Origin: Bacteroidota bacterium
GTDB lineage: Bacteria; Bacteroidota; Bacteroidia; UKL13-3
NCBI GenBank assembly: GCA_027488905.1
Contig: JAIYAT010000017.1
Location: 1-64,000, forward strand
DNA length: 64,000 nt
Direction: 5' to 3'
Shown here: positions 62,189 to 64,000 of the stretch, one piece after another
Position numbering within the stretch: position 1 is the first letter of the stretch
Layout: the number at the start of each line of letters is the position of its first letter
The notes under the pieces: model-generated
The model's input: only the letters and a program-made list of their open reading frames with translations
The model's database searches: none
Told to the model about the DNA's origin: nothing
Translations under genes and position numbers: made by a program

Positions 62189-62815
62189 TTACCTTTTATG
62201 GATGATTTTCCCCGGAACTCCATAGACTAAAGAGTTATCAGGGATATTCATTCTAACTACAGAGCCAGCACCAATTTGACAGTTTGACCCTACTTTTACA
62301 TCTGGAAAAATAACAGCGTGACTTCCTACTGATGTAAAATCACCAATTTGAGATCCCCCTAATAGACAAGCATGTGGTGAAACCTCAGAAAATTCACCCA
62401 CAATCGCATCATGATGAATACTACTATGGCAATTAATTAAGCTTGAGTTGCCAATTATAGATGAATTTCCAATATAGGCAAATGCCATAATATTAACGCC
62501 TTCTCCAATTACTGCATCTCTTCGGCCTATGTCTGCTTTTGAAGAAATCACAGAAGTTAAAACCCCTCCAGATTCAATCATTTTTTTTTGAATCATGCAT
62601 CTATTATTAGGATTACCTAATCCTAATACAAATTGATTATTAGTATTTACAAAGTGTTCAACTAGCTTGTCAACAGTTCTGATAACATTATAAGCCTTAA
62701 AAAAATTCGGTATCTCTAGGCACCAATCATCAAAAAAGCTTATTTGAACAATCCCGTTTTTTTCTAAGACATCCAATACCTCCTTGGCATGTCTATTTGC
62801 ACCTGCAATAATCAT
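62189..62815 (-). CDS. NeuD/PglD-like sugar O/N-acetyltransferase
   Basis: A 208-residue protein with an N-terminal nucleotide-sugar-binding domain (MIIAGANRHAKEVLDVLEKNGI, where the usual GAGGHAKE is changed to GANRHAKE) and a C-terminal left-handed beta-helix with hexapeptide repeats (GEGVNIMAFAYIGNSSIIGN and onward, about 105-200). A His in SSIHHDAIVGEF (about 135) is the expected catalytic residue. It uses acetyl-CoA to acetylate an amino-sugar. It follows the aminotransferase by 8 bases, so both act on the same sugar nucleotide. Confidence 0.82.
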   Translation of the reverse strand: MIIAGANRHAKEVLDVLEKNGIVQISFFDDWCLEIPNFFKAYNVIRTVDKLVEHFVNTNNQFVLGLGNPNNRCMIQKKMIESGGVLTSVISSKADIGRRDAVIGEGVNIMAFAYIGNSSIIGNSSLINCHSSIHHDAIVGEFSEVSPHACLLGGSQIGDFTSVGSHAVIFPDVKVGSNCQIGAGSVVRMNIPDNSLVYGVPGKIIHKR

Positions 62816-62823
62816 TATCCGTT

Positions 62824-63906
62824 CTAATTATTTTGTACTCTTAACATAATACTAGCAATTAAATCAATTTCTTCCTTAGATAATGAATGAAAAAGGGGCA
62901 GGCATAACACCCTTTTGCTAATTGATTCTGTGATTGGTAATACAAAATTATCCTCGATATAAGGCATTTTAGATAAATTTGGATAAAAGTATCTTCTTGG
63001 ATAAATCCAATTGTCATTTAACACCTGTATCATTTTTAAAGTAATTTCCTCGGATTCAAGTACAACTGGGTAATAAGAATAATTATATTGAGAGTCATGT
63101 ATTAACGTTGGTTTTAAACACTTTAAGTTAACTAAAGCATCATTATAATACATTGAGAGCTTCCTTCTATTAATTAGAATTTCATCAATATATTTTAAAT
63201 TAACTAAACCCATAGCTGCATGAAATTCAGAGTTTTTACCATTTATGCCAATGTCACTAAATTTTTCATAGCCATCATGTCCAAAATTTCTTAAAAAGGA
63301 CATTTTTTTTAGTAGGTCGGCATTTTTTGTAAAAACTGCTCCACCTTCAACTGTATGAAACAATTTAGTTGCATGGAAGCTAGTCGTAGAAATATCTCCA
63401 AACTCGAAAATAGACTTCCCTTTATATGTTGTTCCAAAACAGTGAGCAGCATCATATATTACTTTTAAATGATGTTTTTTTTTTTTTTTTTCTATTGCTT
63501 CAACATCACAAGGATTGCCATAAACATGCGTAGCAAGAATTGCTGAAGTCTTTTCAGTAATAGCAAATTCAATTTTTAAAGGATCTATATTTAAAGAGTT
63601 CGCATCAATATCAACGTAAACTGGTTTGCATCCCTCCCATATGATACTGTTTGTTGTAGCAACGTAGGAAAATGGGGTTGTAATAATTTCATCAGTTAAA
63701 TTCAAAGCCTTTAAAGCAATTTGAAGTGCAATAGTGCCATTTGATAAAAACAGAATATGTGGAATTCTTAAGTATTCCTTTAATCTTAGCTCAAGTTCGT
63801 TAACCAATGGCCCATTATTGGTAAGCCATTGCCTTTCCCAAATACTTGTAATATATGTTAAGTATTCTGATTCAGGGGGTAGGAAAGGCTTGGTTACTGG
63901 TATCAT
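62824..63906 (-). CDS. DegT/DnrJ/EryC1 PLP sugar aminotransferase
   Basis: A 360-residue PLP enzyme that makes an amino-sugar from a keto-sugar nucleotide. Features: MIPVTKPFLPPESEYL, TTPFSYVATTNSIIWEG (about 83), VYDAAHCFGT-like segment (about 150, Asp binding PLP), and the catalytic Lys in SFHATKLFHTVEGGA (about 184). A run of 17 A on the coding strand gives Lys140-Lys144; a change in its length would shift the frame before the active-site Lys. The gene heads a two-gene unit with the acetyltransferase. Confidence 0.88.
   Translation of the reverse strand: MIPVTKPFLPPESEYLTYITSIWERQWLTNNGPLVNELELRLKEYLRIPHILFLSNGTIALQIALKALNLTDEIITTPFSYVATTNSIIWEGCKPVYVDIDANSLNIDPLKIEFAITEKTSAILATHVYGNPCDVEAIEKKKKKHHLKVIYDAAHCFGTTYKGKSIFEFGDISTTSFHATKLFHTVEGGAVFTKNADLLKKMSFLRNFGHDGYEKFSDIGINGKNSEFHAAMGLVNLKYIDEILINRRKLSMYYNDALVNLKCLKPTLIHDSQYNYSYYPVVLESEEITLKMIQVLNDNWIYPRRYFYPNLSKMPYIEDNFVLPITESISKRVLCLPLFHSLSKEEIDLIASIMLRVQNN
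63475..63491 (-). repeat. 17-base homopolymer within DegT gene
   Basis: T17 on the plus strand, A17 on the coding strand, inside the aminotransferase reading frame. It is by far the longest homopolymer in the window; the next longest in a gene is a run of 9 in the neighbouring acetyltransferase gene (about 62581-62589). Confidence 0.85.
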
Positions 63907-64000
63907 CTTTGTTTTTTGATATAATTTTCTTAAAATCTCGAGTGAATTCTTTTAATTTTAGAAGTTTTTTATGCTTTATACTTTTTAATTAATTCAAATG

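Noticed and set aside
1-64000. CRISPR arrays, insertion sequences, phage or tRNA genes
   Set aside because: No spaced direct repeats, transposase or integrase motifs, or tRNA-like folds were seen by reading.

Overview
The window is chromosomal DNA of a member of the Bacteroidota. The evidence is low G+C (about one third, judged by eye), several proteins ending in type IX secretion (T9SS) sorting domains, SusC/RagA-like TonB receptor architecture, promoters of the TTTG-N17-20-TAnnTTTG type, very few Shine-Dalgarno sequences, and marker families such as DUF6089, DUF1573 pairs and a fused ccoNO gene. I cannot place it below phylum with confidence. No tRNA, rRNA, CRISPR array, insertion sequence or prophage was seen.

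Layout. 1-2.3 kb: end of a T9SS-exported surface protein and an M61-type peptidase. 2.4-12.5 kb: a Crp/Fnr-type regulator, a universal-stress protein and a complete cbb3 oxidase locus (ccoI, ccoS, fused ccoNO, ccoQ, ccoP, ccoG, ccoH and a TauE/SafE-like membrane protein). 12.5-14.9 kb (minus strand): FkbM methyltransferase, glycosyltransferase and glutamine amidotransferase (pabA/trpG). 15.0-24.5 kb: hydrolase, CBS protein, NAD kinase, two DUF6089 proteins, uppS, bamA, two Skp/OmpH chaperones and murI, i.e. envelope biogenesis. 24.5-29 kb: a lipoprotein and a five-gene minus-strand operon of membrane proteins with a small winged-helix regulator. 29-35.4 kb: a lipoprotein of possible NlpC/P60 type, fhs, a DUF2339 protein and rocD. 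35.5-43 kb: T9SS cargo protein, TonB-dependent receptor and a fused 2-oxoacid dehydrogenase E1. 43-47.4 kb: two DUF1573 proteins, LolA and FtsK. 47.5-54 kb: an acyl-CoA mutase subunit, a 5'-nucleotidase split into two genes, dnaA and another T9SS cargo protein. 54-64 kb: surface-polysaccharide genes (formyltransferase, unknown transferase, GT-C and GT2 glycosyltransferases, methyltransferase, NeuD-like acetyltransferase, DegT aminotransferase) interrupted by a type II NADH dehydrogenase.

Most genes are ordinary for the phylum. The strongest unexplained signal is a short iterated sequence, GGTTTGAACCAA (either strand). It occurs nine times exactly and about 37 times as its 8-base core TTGAACCA, in all reading frames and between genes, where base composition predicts far fewer. 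The core is missing across the polysaccharide block. A second signal is a 17-A homopolymer inside the DegT aminotransferase gene, which looks like a phase-variation switch. Promoter boxes lying only 4-5 bases from start codons suggest leaderless mRNAs.
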